Notes: generated by a model not told the origin, from the letters alone. A DNA stretch of 53,630 nt from Variovorax sp. CAN15 (GCF_030462475.1 NZ_JASMRZ010000001.1:221574-275203), one strand, 5' to 3'. Counted from the stretch's first letter, positions 16,435-24,849 are shown. Numbers and translations: made by a program.

Positions 16435-17412
16435 CTATTCGAGGCTGATGTTGCCCCTGCGCACCAGCTCGCCGTAAACCTTCGACTTGGCCTCGGCATT
16501 GCGCTCGATTTCCTCCGGCGACCAGGCCAGCGGCTCGAAGGCGAAGGTGTCGAAGCGGGCGCGGATCTCTGGATCGGCGATGACCTTGGCCACGTCGGCA
16601 TTGATCTTCGCCTTGATGGCCGCCGGCACGCCCTTGGGCGCGAGCAGCGACACGAAGGAATTGACCTCCAGCGAGGCCGGCCCGCCCGATTCGGCCATGG
16701 TCGGCACGTCTGGCATCTGAGGAATGCGCTTGGCGGCCGCCACCGCGATGTAGCGCAGCTTGCCGGCCTTGTAGATGCCCTGGCTCGACGGAATGCTCGC
16801 GAAGGCCCACGGCACGTCGCCGGTGCCCACGTTGGAATACAGCTGCGACACCTCGCGGTACGGCGCGTGGCGCATGTGGATGCCGGTGAGCGCCTCGAGC
16901 TGCTGCGCGCCAAGGTGGCCGGGGCTGCCCACGCCCCACGAGCCATAGACGATGCCGTCGGGGTTGGCCTTGGCGGCGGCGATCAGGTCGGCCATGTTCT
17001 TCCACTTCGAGTCGGTCCCCACGGCCACGAAGAAGGGCGTGCGGAACAGCGAGGCCACCGGATCGAAATGCTGCAGCGTCACGAAGTTGCGCGACTTGTA
17101 CAGGTGCGGCAGCGCGGCGATGTGCTCGCTGTCGAGCTGCAGCAGCGTGTAGCCGTCGGGTGCGCCGCGGCGGGCCTGGTCGATGGCGATGAAGCCGCCG
17201 CCGCCGGGCCGGTTGTCGATGACCACGCGCTGGTTCCACAGGCGCGATAGCTTGTCGGAGACGAGGCGCAGCACCGCGTCGGGGCCGCTGCCGGCGGCGA
17301 AGGGCGTGACCAGGGTCACGGGCTTGCTCGGGTAGTCGGAAGCCTGGGCCAGTGCCCCGGTGGTGGCCGTCAGGGCCAGCAGGCCAGTCAGCAGTGCGCG
17401 CGAAAAGTTCAT
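16435..17412 (-). CDS. Tripartite tricarboxylate transporter (Bug/TctC) receptor
   Basis: This is a second Bug receptor of 325 residues, clearly different from its neighbour. It has a signal peptide ending ALA|QASDYP and the family phrases YPSKPVTLVTPFAAGSGPDAV, VVIDNRPGGGGFIA, YGSWGVGSPGHLG and APYREVSQLYSNVGTGDV. AGGAG lies about nine bases before the ATG. It sits 69 bp after the aromatic hydroxylase on the same strand. The likely role is periplasmic capture of the aromatic acid used by the cluster, by analogy with TphC, a Bug receptor for terephthalate in Comamonas. The actual ligand is unknown. Confidence 0.92.
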   Translation of the reverse strand: MNFSRALLTGLLALTATTGALAQASDYPSKPVTLVTPFAAGSGPDAVLRLVSDKLSRLWNQRVVIDNRPGGGGFIAIDQARRGAPDGYTLLQLDSEHIAALPHLYKSRNFVTLQHFDPVASLFRTPFFVAVGTDSKWKNMADLIAAAKANPDGIVYGSWGVGSPGHLGAQQLEALTGIHMRHAPYREVSQLYSNVGTGDVPWAFASIPSSQGIYKAGKLRYIAVAAAKRIPQMPDVPTMAESGGPASLEVNSFVSLLAPKGVPAAIKAKINADVAKVIADPEIRARFDTFAFEPLAWSPEEIERNAEAKSKVYGELVRRGNISLE

Positions 17413-17481
17413 CTTTCTTGTCTCCTGGGCGTGGACCTGAATGGTCGCCTCGATGGTTGTGAATGCGGAAAGAAAACGGCC

Positions 17482-18747
17482 TCAGTGCCGCGAAAGCACG
17501 GCCGCGGCTTCGGTGACGGCCGAGGGCGAAGGCCGCAGCGACTCGGGCGCGTCGTCCAGGCAGCGCTCGGGCCGCCAGGCATAGAGCCATTCGACCGCGT
17601 CGTAGAAGCGCTCGGGCGTGCGGCCCGGCCACAGGCTGTTGCGCACCAGGCGCTCCACGCCCTTGGCGTGATAGAGCCGCCCCATCTCGCGCACCGACAG
17701 CACCACGCGCGCCGTGCGGGCGACGCGCGCCGCCTCATAGAGCTTGAAGGCGGCGGGCATGTCGAAGCCGCAGGCCTTCACCGCCTCGCCGAGCGTCACG
17801 GCGTCTTCCAGCGCCATGCACGCGCCCTGCGCGAGGTACTGCATCATGGGATGCGCCGCGTCGCCCAGCAGCGTGGCCGCGCCTTCGCTCCAGCGCTCGA
17901 CCGGGTCGCGGTCGGCGGTGCTCCAGCGGCGCCACGAGGTCGGGCGATCGAGCAGCTGGCGCGGGCGCGCGTGCACGCCCTCGAAGTACGAGAGCACTTC
18001 TTCCTTGCTGCCGTCGGTGACGCCCCACTCTTCCTTCTCGCGGCTGTGGAAGGTGACGACCAGGTTGTATTGCTCGCCGTGGCGCAGCGGGTAGTGCACC
18101 AGGTGGCAGTTGGGGCCGGCCCAGACCACGGGCGCGTTCCAGCGCAGGTCGGCGGGCATGTCGGCCGCCGGCACCACGGCGCGGTACACCACGTGGCCCG
18201 AGACGCGCGGCGCGTCGCCGATGAGCTTGCCGCGCACCACCGACTTCACGCCGTCGCAGCCGACGATGGCGTCGGCCTTGAAGCTGCGGCCGTCGCGCGT
18301 GACGGCGGTGACGCCCTGGCCGCCCAGGTCGATCGACTCCACCTGCGCCGAGGTGTGGAAGCGGATCAGCGGATGCTGCTTCACCGCCTCGTGAATCGCG
18401 CCGTGCAGGTCGGCGCGATGGCTCACCGCGTAAGGATTCCTGAAGCGCGCGCGGAAGGCTTCGCCGACCGGCACCGAGGCCACTTCGCCACAGTCGACGG
18501 CGTCCATCATCACCAGCCGGTCGGTGAAGACCGAGCCCCGTCGCACCGCCTCGCCCACGCCCAGCGCGTCGAGCGCCGCGAAGGCATTGGGGCCGAGCTG
18601 CAGGCCGGCGCCGATCTCGCCGATGGTGGCGCTCTGTTCGAGCAGGTCGATGGAAACGCCCAGGCGCGCGAGCGCCAGCGCGGCGGCCATGCCGCCGATG
18701 CCGCCGCCGACCAGCAGCACGGTGGGAGGGTTCTTCGAAAGGGTCAT
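17482..18747 (-). CDS. FAD-dependent aromatic monooxygenase, probably 3-hydroxybenzoate 6-hydroxylase
   Basis: This is a 421-residue class A flavoprotein hydroxylase. GGGIGG (14-19) binds ADP, the DG motif is in FKADAIVGCDGVKSVVR, and the second FAD motif GDAAHPMMQYLAQGACMALEDA places D296. Such enzymes add a hydroxyl to an aromatic acid with NAD(P)H and O2. Because it lies 29 bp after a fumarylpyruvate hydrolase-like gene and follows gentisate dioxygenase, 3-hydroxybenzoate to gentisate is the best guess. Salicylate or another hydroxybenzoate is possible. It is the third gene of the minus-strand operon starting near 20606. Confidence 0.88.
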   Translation of the reverse strand: MTLSKNPPTVLLVGGGIGGMAAALALARLGVSIDLLEQSATIGEIGAGLQLGPNAFAALDALGVGEAVRRGSVFTDRLVMMDAVDCGEVASVPVGEAFRARFRNPYAVSHRADLHGAIHEAVKQHPLIRFHTSAQVESIDLGGQGVTAVTRDGRSFKADAIVGCDGVKSVVRGKLIGDAPRVSGHVVYRAVVPAADMPADLRWNAPVVWAGPNCHLVHYPLRHGEQYNLVVTFHSREKEEWGVTDGSKEEVLSYFEGVHARPRQLLDRPTSWRRWSTADRDPVERWSEGAATLLGDAAHPMMQYLAQGACMALEDAVTLGEAVKACGFDMPAAFKLYEAARVARTARVVLSVREMGRLYHAKGVERLVRNSLWPGRTPERFYDAVEWLYAWRPERCLDDAPESLRPSPSAVTEAAAVLSRH

Positions 18748-18776
18748 GGCAGGCCTGCGCTTTCAGGTCGAGGCAA

Positions 18777-19481
18777 TCACTCGATATGGACAGTGAGCGA
18801 CGGCAGGCGCTCGATGCTCACCTTGATGGCCTGGCCCTGCTTCACCGCGCCCACGCCCTCTGGCGTGCCGGTGAAGATCAGGTCGCCGGGCTGCAGCGTG
18901 AAGAGGGTCGAGAGGTTGGCGATGACTTCGTTCACCGACCAGATCAGGTGCGTGATGTCGCTCTTCTGGCGCACCTCGCCGTCGACCTCCAGCACGATGG
19001 CGCCGGCGTTGATCTCGCCCACGTCGGCCAGCGTGCGCAGCGGCGCGATGGGCGCGGAGAAGTCGAAGGCCTTGCCGATCTCCCACGGCCGGCCCTGCTC
19101 GCGCATCTTCATCTGCAGGTCGCGGCGGGTCATGTCCAGGCCCACGGCATAGCTGTGGATGTGGCTCGCGGCCTGCTCGACCGGAATGTTGGCACCGCCC
19201 TTGCCGATGGCGACCACCAGCTCGGCTTCGTAGTGGTAGTTGCTGGTGAGCGGCGGATAGGGAATCGAGACCCCCTTGCCGTCGGCCACCGGCACCACCG
19301 AGGCGTCGTCGTTGGGCTTGCAGAAGAAGAAAGGCGGCTCGCGGTCGGGGTCGAAGCCCATCTCGCGCGCATGGGCGGCGTAGTTGCGGCCCACGCAGTA
19401 GACGCGGCGCACCGGGAACTGCTGGTCGGAACCGACGACGGGAATGCCGACGATGGAGGGAGGCGTGAAGACGAAGGACAT
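18777..19481 (-). CDS. Fumarylacetoacetate hydrolase-family protein, probably fumarylpyruvate hydrolase
   Basis: This is a 234-residue FAH-fold hydrolase. Landmarks are VYCVGRNYAAHAREMG (28-42), FFFCKPND (51-58), metal-binding acids E85 and E87 in HYEAELVVAIGKGG and D116 in GLDMTRRDLQ, and the late GDLIFTGTPEGVGAV. It should cleave the ring-fission product to pyruvate and fumarate (NagK-like), or maleylpyruvate directly to pyruvate and maleate. The ATG at 19481 follows CAGGAG by six bases. It lies between the dioxygenase and the hydroxylase. No isomerase gene is seen nearby, so which substrate form it uses is open. Confidence 0.9.
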   Translation of the reverse strand: MSFVFTPPSIVGIPVVGSDQQFPVRRVYCVGRNYAAHAREMGFDPDREPPFFFCKPNDDASVVPVADGKGVSIPYPPLTSNYHYEAELVVAIGKGGANIPVEQAASHIHSYAVGLDMTRRDLQMKMREQGRPWEIGKAFDFSAPIAPLRTLADVGEINAGAIVLEVDGEVRQKSDITHLIWSVNEVIANLSTLFTLQPGDLIFTGTPEGVGAVKQGQAIKVSIERLPSLTVHIE

Positions 19482-19544
19482 GGGGAACTCCTGCCGCTCA
19501 TCGCGGCAAACGGTCAAACTAGAAGAAGAAGAAGAGAAACCGGA

Positions 19545-20606
19545 TCAGGCGTCTTCGAGGAAGGCTTCGCGCAGGATGCCCATGGCCTGCTGCACGGGGC
19601 GGTCGGAGAAGCTGAAGAGCACCGCGTCTTCGTTCGGCGACGAGAGCTTCAGCGTCGCCCATGAGGGCACGACGAAGGTGTCGCGCGGGCCGAAAGTGAA
19701 GTGCTGGCCGGCGATCTCGGCCGTGCCGTGGCCCTCGACCACGCTGTACACCGCGCCGTCGGTGGCGCGATGCGCCTTGCCTGCGAAGCCCTTGGGCAGC
19801 AGCTGCAGGTTGGTGGCGATGGTCGGCATCGGCGAGCCGCCGGTCAGCGGGTTGATGTAGCGCAGCTTGTGGCCCAGCCAGGCGTCGGGCGCTTCCTGCT
19901 TCTGCAGCTGCGCCAGAGCCTCGCGGCTGCGCGCATAGGGGTAGTTGAAGATCGGCGAGGTGGCCGATGCGTGGTCGTGCCGCACCGGCACCATGTTGTG
20001 GCCGAAGCGCGCGAGGCTGTTGCCCTCGGGGCGCGAGACGTGCTGCACCCTGGAGTCGTCGTTCTCGGCGAAGCCGGCGTCGAAGAAGCGCAGCATCGGG
20101 ATGTCGAGGCCGTCCAGCCACACCACCGGCTCCACGCTGCCGCCGATGCCTTCGTTGCCATGGTCGTGCCAGGCCCACGAGGGCGTGATGATGAAGTCGC
20201 CCGGGTACATGGTGGTGCGCTCGCCGCCCACCGTGGTGTAGGCGCCCTTGCCGTCGACGATGAAGCGCAGCGCCGACTGCACGTGGCGGTGCGAGGGCGC
20301 GACCTCGCCCGGCATGATGAGCTGCAGCCCGGCGTAGAGCGACTGCGTGATCGACGAGTTGCCGGGCAGCGCCGGGTTCTCCAGCACCAGCACGCGGCGC
20401 ACGGCCTCCTCGGCGGTGATGAGGTCGGCCGACTCCATCAGCAGCGGGCGGATCTCGTCGTAGCGCCACAGCGCGGGCACGCAGGGCGTCTGCGGCTCGC
20501 GCGGCACCAGGGCGTGCAGCGATTCCCACAGCGGCGTGAGGTGCAGCGGGCGGATGCGGTCGTAGTAGTCGTGGCGCTCGGCCGCGTTCGAGGGGGCGGG
20601 TTTCAT
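19545..20606 (-). CDS. Gentisate 1,2-dioxygenase
   Basis: This is a 353-residue bicupin dioxygenase that opens the gentisate ring between C1 and C2 to give maleylpyruvate. The first cupin carries the iron ligands H106 and H108 in [17 protein letters not shown] and H147 in [12 protein letters not shown] second cupin near the C-terminus has the phrases [19 protein letters not shown] and FVVPSWA. Length matches NagI-type enzymes (about 350). The ATG at 20606 ([10 protein letters not shown]) follows GGAGA upstream; a longer in-frame extension would run into the promoter region. It is the first gene of the minus-strand operon, opposite a LysR regulator. Confidence 0.93.
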   Translation of the reverse strand: MKPAPSNAAERHDYYDRIRPLHLTPLWESLHALVPREPQTPCVPALWRYDEIRPLLMESADLITAEEAVRRVLVLENPALPGNSSITQSLYAGLQLIMPGEVAPSHRHVQSALRFIVDGKGAYTTVGGERTTMYPGDFIITPSWAWHDHGNEGIGGSVEPVVWLDGLDIPMLRFFDAGFAENDDSRVQHVSRPEGNSLARFGHNMVPVRHDHASATSPIFNYPYARSREALAQLQKQEAPDAWLGHKLRYINPLTGGSPMPTIATNLQLLPKGFAGKAHRATDGAVYSVVEGHGTAEIAGQHFTFGPRDTFVVPSWATLKLSSPNEDAVLFSFSDRPVQQAMGILREAFLEDA

Positions 20607-20682
20607 GGGGCGGGTGTCTCCGTTGGCGGCATTGTTGGCCCGCACCACTATTTCCTCAAGACCGACAGCCAATACACGGAAT

Positions 20683-20694
20683 TCGAAATTTCGA
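20683..20694. promoter_or_regulatory. Candidate LysR operator in the divergent promoter region
   Basis: A perfect 12-base palindrome, TCGAAATTTCGA, sits in the gap between the divergent gentisate dioxygenase and LysR genes. It contains the T-N11-A pattern (T20682, A20694) bound by LysR-type regulators. It is 35 bases before the regulator start and 77 from the dioxygenase start, so it could serve both directions. Confidence 0.55.
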
Positions 20695-20728
20695 TAATGG
20701 TGCCTTTCGCCGTAAGCAGGAGGCCCGC

Positions 20729-21625
20729 ATGTCGAAACTCGATCTCGAATGGCTCGCCGTGTTCGACGAGGTCTACAAGACCGGCAATGTCTCGAAGGCG
20801 GCCGAGCGGCTGGGCATGGCGCAGGCCGCGGCCAGCACCGCGCTGAACAAGCTGCGTGCGCACTTCGACGACCGCCTGTTCACCCGCACCGCCCAGGGCA
20901 TGCAGCCCACGCCGCATGCCGAGCGCATCTACCCGAACCTGCGCGAGGCGCTGGCCCAGATCGCGCAGGCGCAGGGCAACCGCAGCAGCTTCGATCCGGC
21001 GCAGGCGCAGCGGCGCTTCCGCATCTGCATGACCGACATCAGCGAGGTGGTGCTGCTGCCCGGCCTGCTCGACCACCTGCGGCAAGCGGCGCCGGGGGTG
21101 CACATCGAGACGGAGATCATCTCCACCATCAGCGGCCGCCGGCTGCAGGACGGCGAGGTCGACCTGGCCGTCGGCTTCATGCCGCAGCTGGACGCGGGCT
21201 TCTACCAGCAGACGCTCTTCATGCAGAACTTCGTCTGCCTGGCGGCCAGGAACCATCCGCGCATCGGCACGAAGCTCACGCGCAGGCGCTTCGAGGCCGA
21301 GGCGCATGCGGTGGTGTCGACCTCGGGCACAGGGCACGCCATCGTCGACACCACGCTCGCGCGGCTGGGGCTGAAGCGCAACGTGGTGGTGCGGCTGTCG
21401 AGCTTCCTGAGCGTGGCGCGCATCGTGGCTCAGACCGAGTTGATCGTGGTGGTGCCGCGCATCCTCGGCAAGGTGCTGGCCACGCAGGAGCCGGTGAAGC
21501 TGCTGGAGCCGCCCTTCGCGCTGTCGGACTACGCGGTGAAGCAGCACTGGCACGAGCGCTTCCATGCCGACCCGGGCAATGCCTGGCTGCGGCGCACGCT
21601 GGCGCAGCTTTTCAGCGGCAGCTGA
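20729..21625 (+). CDS. LysR-type transcriptional regulator
   Basis: This is a 298-residue regulator. The N-terminal helix-turn-helix is visible in residues 5-62 ([35 protein letters not shown], with [13 protein letters not shown] after it). An effector-binding domain follows (from about 90, [23 protein letters not shown]). The ATG has a strong GCAGGAGG site seven bases upstream. It is divergent from the gentisate operon, and a palindrome lies between them, so it most likely controls that operon in response to the aromatic acid or gentisate. The effector itself cannot be read. Confidence 0.92.
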   Translation: MSKLDLEWLAVFDEVYKTGNVSKAAERLGMAQAAASTALNKLRAHFDDRLFTRTAQGMQPTPHAERIYPNLREALAQIAQAQGNRSSFDPAQAQRRFRICMTDISEVVLLPGLLDHLRQAAPGVHIETEIISTISGRRLQDGEVDLAVGFMPQLDAGFYQQTLFMQNFVCLAARNHPRIGTKLTRRRFEAEAHAVVSTSGTGHAIVDTTLARLGLKRNVVVRLSSFLSVARIVAQTELIVVVPRILGKVLATQEPVKLLEPPFALSDYAVKQHWHERFHADPGNAWLRRTLAQLFSGS

Positions 21626-21732
21626 GCGTGCGCGCCGGCACGACCGGCGGCGTCCGCACGCGGGTGCCCGCTCGCATAATCGCGGCTCCCCACTCCATAG
21701 TCACAGCCAACATTCACCAAAGGCGCCCTCCC

Positions 21733-22182
21733 ATGTCCTCGATCACCCTGCGTTTTCTCGCCGAGCCCAGCACGGTCAATTTCGGCGGCAAGGTCCACGG
21801 CGGCACCGTCATGAAGTGGATCGACGAGGCGGGCTATGCCTGCGCGACCAGCTGGGCCAAGCGCTACTGCGTCACCGCCTTCATCGGCAGCATCCGCTTC
21901 CACCGGCCGATCATGATCGGCGACCTCGTCGAGGTGGAGGCCCGCCTCGCCTACACCGGCAATACCAGCATGAACATCTCGGTCGAGGTGCGAAGCGGCG
22001 ACATGAAGGGCGGCGCGATGGAAAAGACCACCGAATGCCTGATCGTGTTCGTCTCGGTCGATTCGCACGGCCGTCCGCTGCCGGTCGTGCCCTACGTGCC
22101 CGGCACCCCCGGCGAAATGGCGCTGGCCGAGCGCGCCAAGACGCACCTGGATGCCAGCCGCGCGGCCGGCTCCTCGGTCTGA
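21733..22182 (+). CDS. Hotdog-fold acyl-CoA thioesterase (YciA-like)
   Basis: This is a 149-residue single hotdog protein. The conserved beginning is NFGGKVHGGTVMKWIDEAGYACA with H22, G23 and D31 in the expected acyl-CoA thioesterase positions. FIGSIRFHRPIMIGDLVEVEARLAYTGNTSM completes the fold. It hydrolyses acyl-CoA in the cytoplasm; chain length is not predictable. It starts a region of acyl-CoA and PHA genes on the plus strand, with a 107-base gap from the LysR gene that holds a plausible promoter but no clear feature. A hairpin follows the stop. Confidence 0.9.
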   Translation: MSSITLRFLAEPSTVNFGGKVHGGTVMKWIDEAGYACATSWAKRYCVTAFIGSIRFHRPIMIGDLVEVEARLAYTGNTSMNISVEVRSGDMKGGAMEKTTECLIVFVSVDSHGRPLPVVPYVPGTPGEMALAERAKTHLDASRAAGSSV

Positions 22183-22192
22183 GCCACTGCCG

Positions 22193-22219
22193 GAGCTTCG
22201 CCCCATAGAGGCGAAGCTC
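22193..22219 (+). terminator. Hairpin after the thioesterase gene
   Basis: A perfect 10-bp stem, GAGCTTCGCC (22193-22202) with GGCGAAGCTC (22210-22219), has a seven-base loop and starts ten bases after the stop. There is no T-run, so it may be a weak terminator or 3' stabiliser. Confidence 0.5.
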
Positions 22220-22282
22220 TAATGAAGAGGCCGCCGGGCAGCTAGAGTCAGGCGATTGTTTGCACCCAAAGGAAGAAACCGC

Positions 22283-22765
22283 ATGGCTACCCAGGACGAC
22301 GACAGCAACGGCAAGGCCGCCGACCGCATCAAGGATTCCGCCCAGCAGATCTGGCTCGCCGGCCTCGGTGCCTTCGCCAAGATGCAGCAGGAAGGCAGCA
22401 AGGCCTTCGAGGCGCTGGTCAAGGACGGTGCCGGCATGCAGAAGAAGACCCAGCAGGCCGCCGAGGAAACCCTGGCCCAGGCCCAGCAGCGCATGGCCGG
22501 CTTCGCCAGCGAGTTCGGCACCAAGGCCGCCGGCCAGTGGGGCAAGCTGGAGAACATCTTCGAGGAGCGCGTGGCACGCGCGATGGAGAAGCTGGGCGCG
22601 CCCAGCGCGGCCGACATGGCCGCCCTGCAGGCGCGCGTCGAGGCGCTCGAGGATCAGCTGAAGAAGGCGCAACAAGGCACCGCCACCGCGGCGCGCAAGA
22701 CCACGGCGCGCAAGGCGGCCGCTCCCGCCGCCAAGAAAACCTTGCGCCGCAGCAAGGCCGGCTGA
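22283..22765 (+). CDS. Phasin-like PHA granule-associated protein
   Basis: This is a 160-residue protein with the PhaF/PhaI-type layout. An amphipathic helical core (IKDSAQQIWLAGLGAFAKMQQEG, then KAFEALVKDG) has the phasin look. A short coiled coil (ALQARVEALEDQLKKAQQ, about 117-134) follows, and the tail is rich in Ala and Lys (from about 140), like the histone-like tail of PhaF but much shorter. It probably coats polyhydroxyalkanoate granules and may touch DNA through the basic tail. The ATG follows AAGGAAG. It lies among other acyl-CoA and PHA genes. Identification rests on sequence style and composition. Confidence 0.8.
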   Translation: MATQDDDSNGKAADRIKDSAQQIWLAGLGAFAKMQQEGSKAFEALVKDGAGMQKKTQQAAEETLAQAQQRMAGFASEFGTKAAGQWGKLENIFEERVARAMEKLGAPSAADMAALQARVEALEDQLKKAQQGTATAARKTTARKAAAPAAKKTLRRSKAG

Positions 22766-22775
22766 CCCCGTGCAG

Positions 22776-22792
22776 GCCGCCCGTCGGGCGGC
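22776..22792 (+). terminator. Hairpin after the phasin gene
   Basis: A perfect 7-bp stem, GCCGCCC with GGGCGGC, has a three-base loop and lies ten bases after the phasin stop. No T-run follows. Confidence 0.45.
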
Positions 22793-22912
22793 TGCGATTG
22801 CGGCGGTGCACAAGAAAGCCTGCGCCGCAAAACATGTCCCGTGCCTTCATGGTGCGGTGCACATACGCTAGAGTGTCCCCAAGAGATACGAACGAGACAT
22901 CCGGGGGCACCG

Positions 22913-23623
22913 ATGGCAAAGAAGGCGCCACGCCGCACAGCGCAACGCATCCTCGAAGCCGCATTGGACCTGTTCAACCGCTTCGGGGAGCCGAACGTCT
23001 CGACCACGCTGGTGGCGGGCGAACTCAACATCAGCCCCGGCAACCTCTACTACCACTATCCGGCCAAGGAAGAGCTGATCAACAAGCTCTACGAGGCCTA
23101 TGAAGCCGAGCTCGACGAGCTGCTGCACGCCAGCGAGGGCGTGCACGACGTGGAGGACGCCTGGTTCTTCATGCACAGCCTGTTCGAGCTGATCTGGCGC
23201 TACCGCTTCCTCTATCGCGACCTCAACGATCTGCTCAGCAAGAATCGCAAGCTGGAGACCCAGTTCCAGCTGGTGCTGAAGAACAAGGCGCGCGCGATCC
23301 GCCAGCTCATCGCCGGCCTGAGCCGCGCCGGCCACCTGGAGATCGACGTGCACGAGGTCGACACGCTCGCGCAGAGCATGGTGGTGGTGCTGACCTACTG
23401 GCTGAGCTACGAGTACGTGCGCAACCCGCGCGAGGCGCTGGAGCCCGCGCATGCGCAGGGCGCGCTGATGCGCGGCGGCCTGCACTCCCTGCACCTGCTC
23501 GCGCCCTACCTCGGACGTGAACAGCGGCTGCATCTGCTGGCGCTCGGCAATGCCTACAACGGCGAGGACCCCGGCAACAACGGGACCGGCGCCGCGGCTT
23601 CCCCTGTCGATATGGCGGTCTAG
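22913..23623 (+). CDS. TetR/AcrR-family transcriptional regulator
   Basis: This is a 236-residue regulator. Residues about 9-55 hold the TetR helix-turn-helix (AQRILEAALDLFNRFGEPNVSTTLVAGELNISPGNLYYHYPAKEELI). A long helical ligand domain follows, with YRFLYRDLNDLLSKN. The ATG at 22913 (MAKKAPRR) was preferred to in-frame upstream codons because it starts at the usual distance from the HTH. Given its place between phasin and an acyl-CoA-binding protein gene, it may sense an acyl-CoA. Its TAG is followed in the same frame, after one codon, by the ATG of the next gene. Confidence 0.9.
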   Translation: MAKKAPRRTAQRILEAALDLFNRFGEPNVSTTLVAGELNISPGNLYYHYPAKEELINKLYEAYEAELDELLHASEGVHDVEDAWFFMHSLFELIWRYRFLYRDLNDLLSKNRKLETQFQLVLKNKARAIRQLIAGLSRAGHLEIDVHEVDTLAQSMVVVLTYWLSYEYVRNPREALEPAHAQGALMRGGLHSLHLLAPYLGREQRLHLLALGNAYNGEDPGNNGTGAAASPVDMAV

Positions 23624-23626
23624 AAC

Positions 23627-24469
23627 ATGCCCCACCACGATTTCAAACCGCTCTCGCTGATGTCCGCCGGCGCACCCAACACCAATACCGGCACCGAACC
23701 CTGGACTCCCCTGCCCTGGGCCGACTCGCCCCGCTACGACGCGCGCAGCGTGCTTTCACACTGGCCGCGCCTGCACGCCGGCCACGAGCTGCCTCTGCCG
23801 ACCGAGGGTTCGGCGCTCGCCGAGGGCTGGGCGCTTTACCACAGCGGCGATTTCGAGCGCGCCGCCGCCATCGGGCTGGAGCAGGGCGCCGCGGGCATGG
23901 CGCTGGCCAACCAGGCGACCGCGATCTATGCCAACTACCTGGAGCCGCGCGAATCGGTGCGGCTCGCGATGTTCCGCCAGGTGATCGAGCGCGCGGGCGC
24001 GCAGGTCGACGCCGAGCCCGACAACTGCCAGGCGCTGTACTGGCAGTCGTACGCGCTGGGCCGCTACAGCCAGGGCATCAGCGTGGCGCGCGCGCTGGCG
24101 CAAGGCCTGGGCAGCAAGCTCAAGGGCGCGCTGGAACGCGTGATCGAGCTGCAGCCCCGGCACGCGGACGCGCACCTCGCGCTGGCCTCCTTCCATGCCG
24201 AGGTGATCGACAAGGTCGGCGCGCTGGTCGGACGCATGACCTACGGCGTGCGTTCCGAAACCTCGGTCGAGCTGTTCGAGCGCGGCCTGGAGCTGCATCC
24301 CCACTCGGCCGCCGGGATGATGGAGTACGCACGCGCGCAGTTGATGCTGCATGGCGAATCGCGCATGGGCGAGGCGACGCGGCTCTACGAGAAGGCGGCA
24401 GCGCTCAAGCCGGCGGACGCGCGGGAGCGGCTGGACGTGGAACTGGCCCGGGCAGGATTGCGGGACTGA
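23627..24469 (+). CDS. TPR-like protein of unknown function
   Basis: This is a 280-residue protein with no signal peptide or catalytic motif. Helix-pair repeats of TPR style run from about residue 65 to the end, for example ALAEGWALYHSGDFERAAAIGLEQG, ALERVIELQPRHADAHLALASFHAEV and ATRLYEKAAALKPADARERL. Such repeats usually mediate protein binding. It begins three bases after the TetR stop in the same reading frame, so it is almost certainly co-translated and might act with that regulator. There is no ribosome site just before its ATG, which supports coupling. Confidence 0.8.
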   Translation: MPHHDFKPLSLMSAGAPNTNTGTEPWTPLPWADSPRYDARSVLSHWPRLHAGHELPLPTEGSALAEGWALYHSGDFERAAAIGLEQGAAGMALANQATAIYANYLEPRESVRLAMFRQVIERAGAQVDAEPDNCQALYWQSYALGRYSQGISVARALAQGLGSKLKGALERVIELQPRHADAHLALASFHAEVIDKVGALVGRMTYGVRSETSVELFERGLELHPHSAAGMMEYARAQLMLHGESRMGEATRLYEKAAALKPADARERLDVELARAGLRD

Positions 24470-24490
24470 GCCCGTGCTCGTCAACCGCAT

Positions 24491-24508
24491 CGGTACGACC
24501 GTGTACCG
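24491..24508. promoter_or_regulatory. Inverted repeat upstream of the acyl-CoA-binding protein gene
   Basis: CGGTAC (24491-24496) and GTACCG (24503-24508) form a perfect inverted repeat with a six-base spacer, 45 bases before the ACBP start. It could be an operator, for instance for the nearby TetR protein, or a small hairpin. There is no further support. Confidence 0.3.
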
Positions 24509-24553
24509 CGCGATTTAAGATGCGGGCTTTCCGCTTTACATCCCTAGACCGAC

Positions 24554-24811
24554 ATGTCCGACCTCAACGCCCTGTTCGAAGCCGCCCAGGCCAATTCCAA
24601 GCTGCTCGCCGAGCGCCCCGACAACCCGACGCTGCTGAAGATCTACGCCCTGTTCAAGCAGGCCACCGAAGGCGACAACACCGCCAAGAAGCCCAGCTTC
24701 AGCGATGTCGTCGCCCGCGCCAAGTGGGATGCGTGGACCGCCCAGAAAGGCCTGAGCGCCGACGAGGCCAAGCAGAAATACATCGACCTGATCGAATCGC
24801 TGCGGAACTAG
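24554..24811 (+). CDS. Acyl-CoA-binding protein (ACBP family)
   Basis: This is an 85-residue four-helix protein of the ACBP family, better known from eukaryotes but present in some proteobacteria. The acyl-CoA contacts of mammalian ACBP (Tyr28, Lys32, Lys54, Tyr73) are matched at a constant offset of three: Y31 and K35 in IYALFKQATEGD, K57 in AKWDAW, and Y76 in KQKYIDLI. It should bind and buffer cytoplasmic long-chain acyl-CoA. It lies among thioesterase, phasin and CoA-transferase genes. A short hairpin repeat begins five bases after its stop. Confidence 0.93.
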   Translation: MSDLNALFEAAQANSKLLAERPDNPTLLKIYALFKQATEGDNTAKKPSFSDVVARAKWDAWTAQKGLSADEAKQKYIDLIESLRN

Positions 24812-24816
24812 GCTCT

Positions 24817-24846
24817 CCCCCAGGCTTCGCGACACTTCGTGTCGTT
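24817..24846 (+). repeat. Dispersed stop-codon-associated hairpin repeat, truncated copy D
   Basis: It begins CCCCCAGGCTTCGCG five bases after the ACBP TAG and continues into the perfect hairpin CGACAC-TTC-GTGTCG, then stops where the next gene ends. Only the stop-proximal third of the full element is present. It lies between convergent genes. Confidence 0.75.
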
Positions 24847-24849
24847 GCT

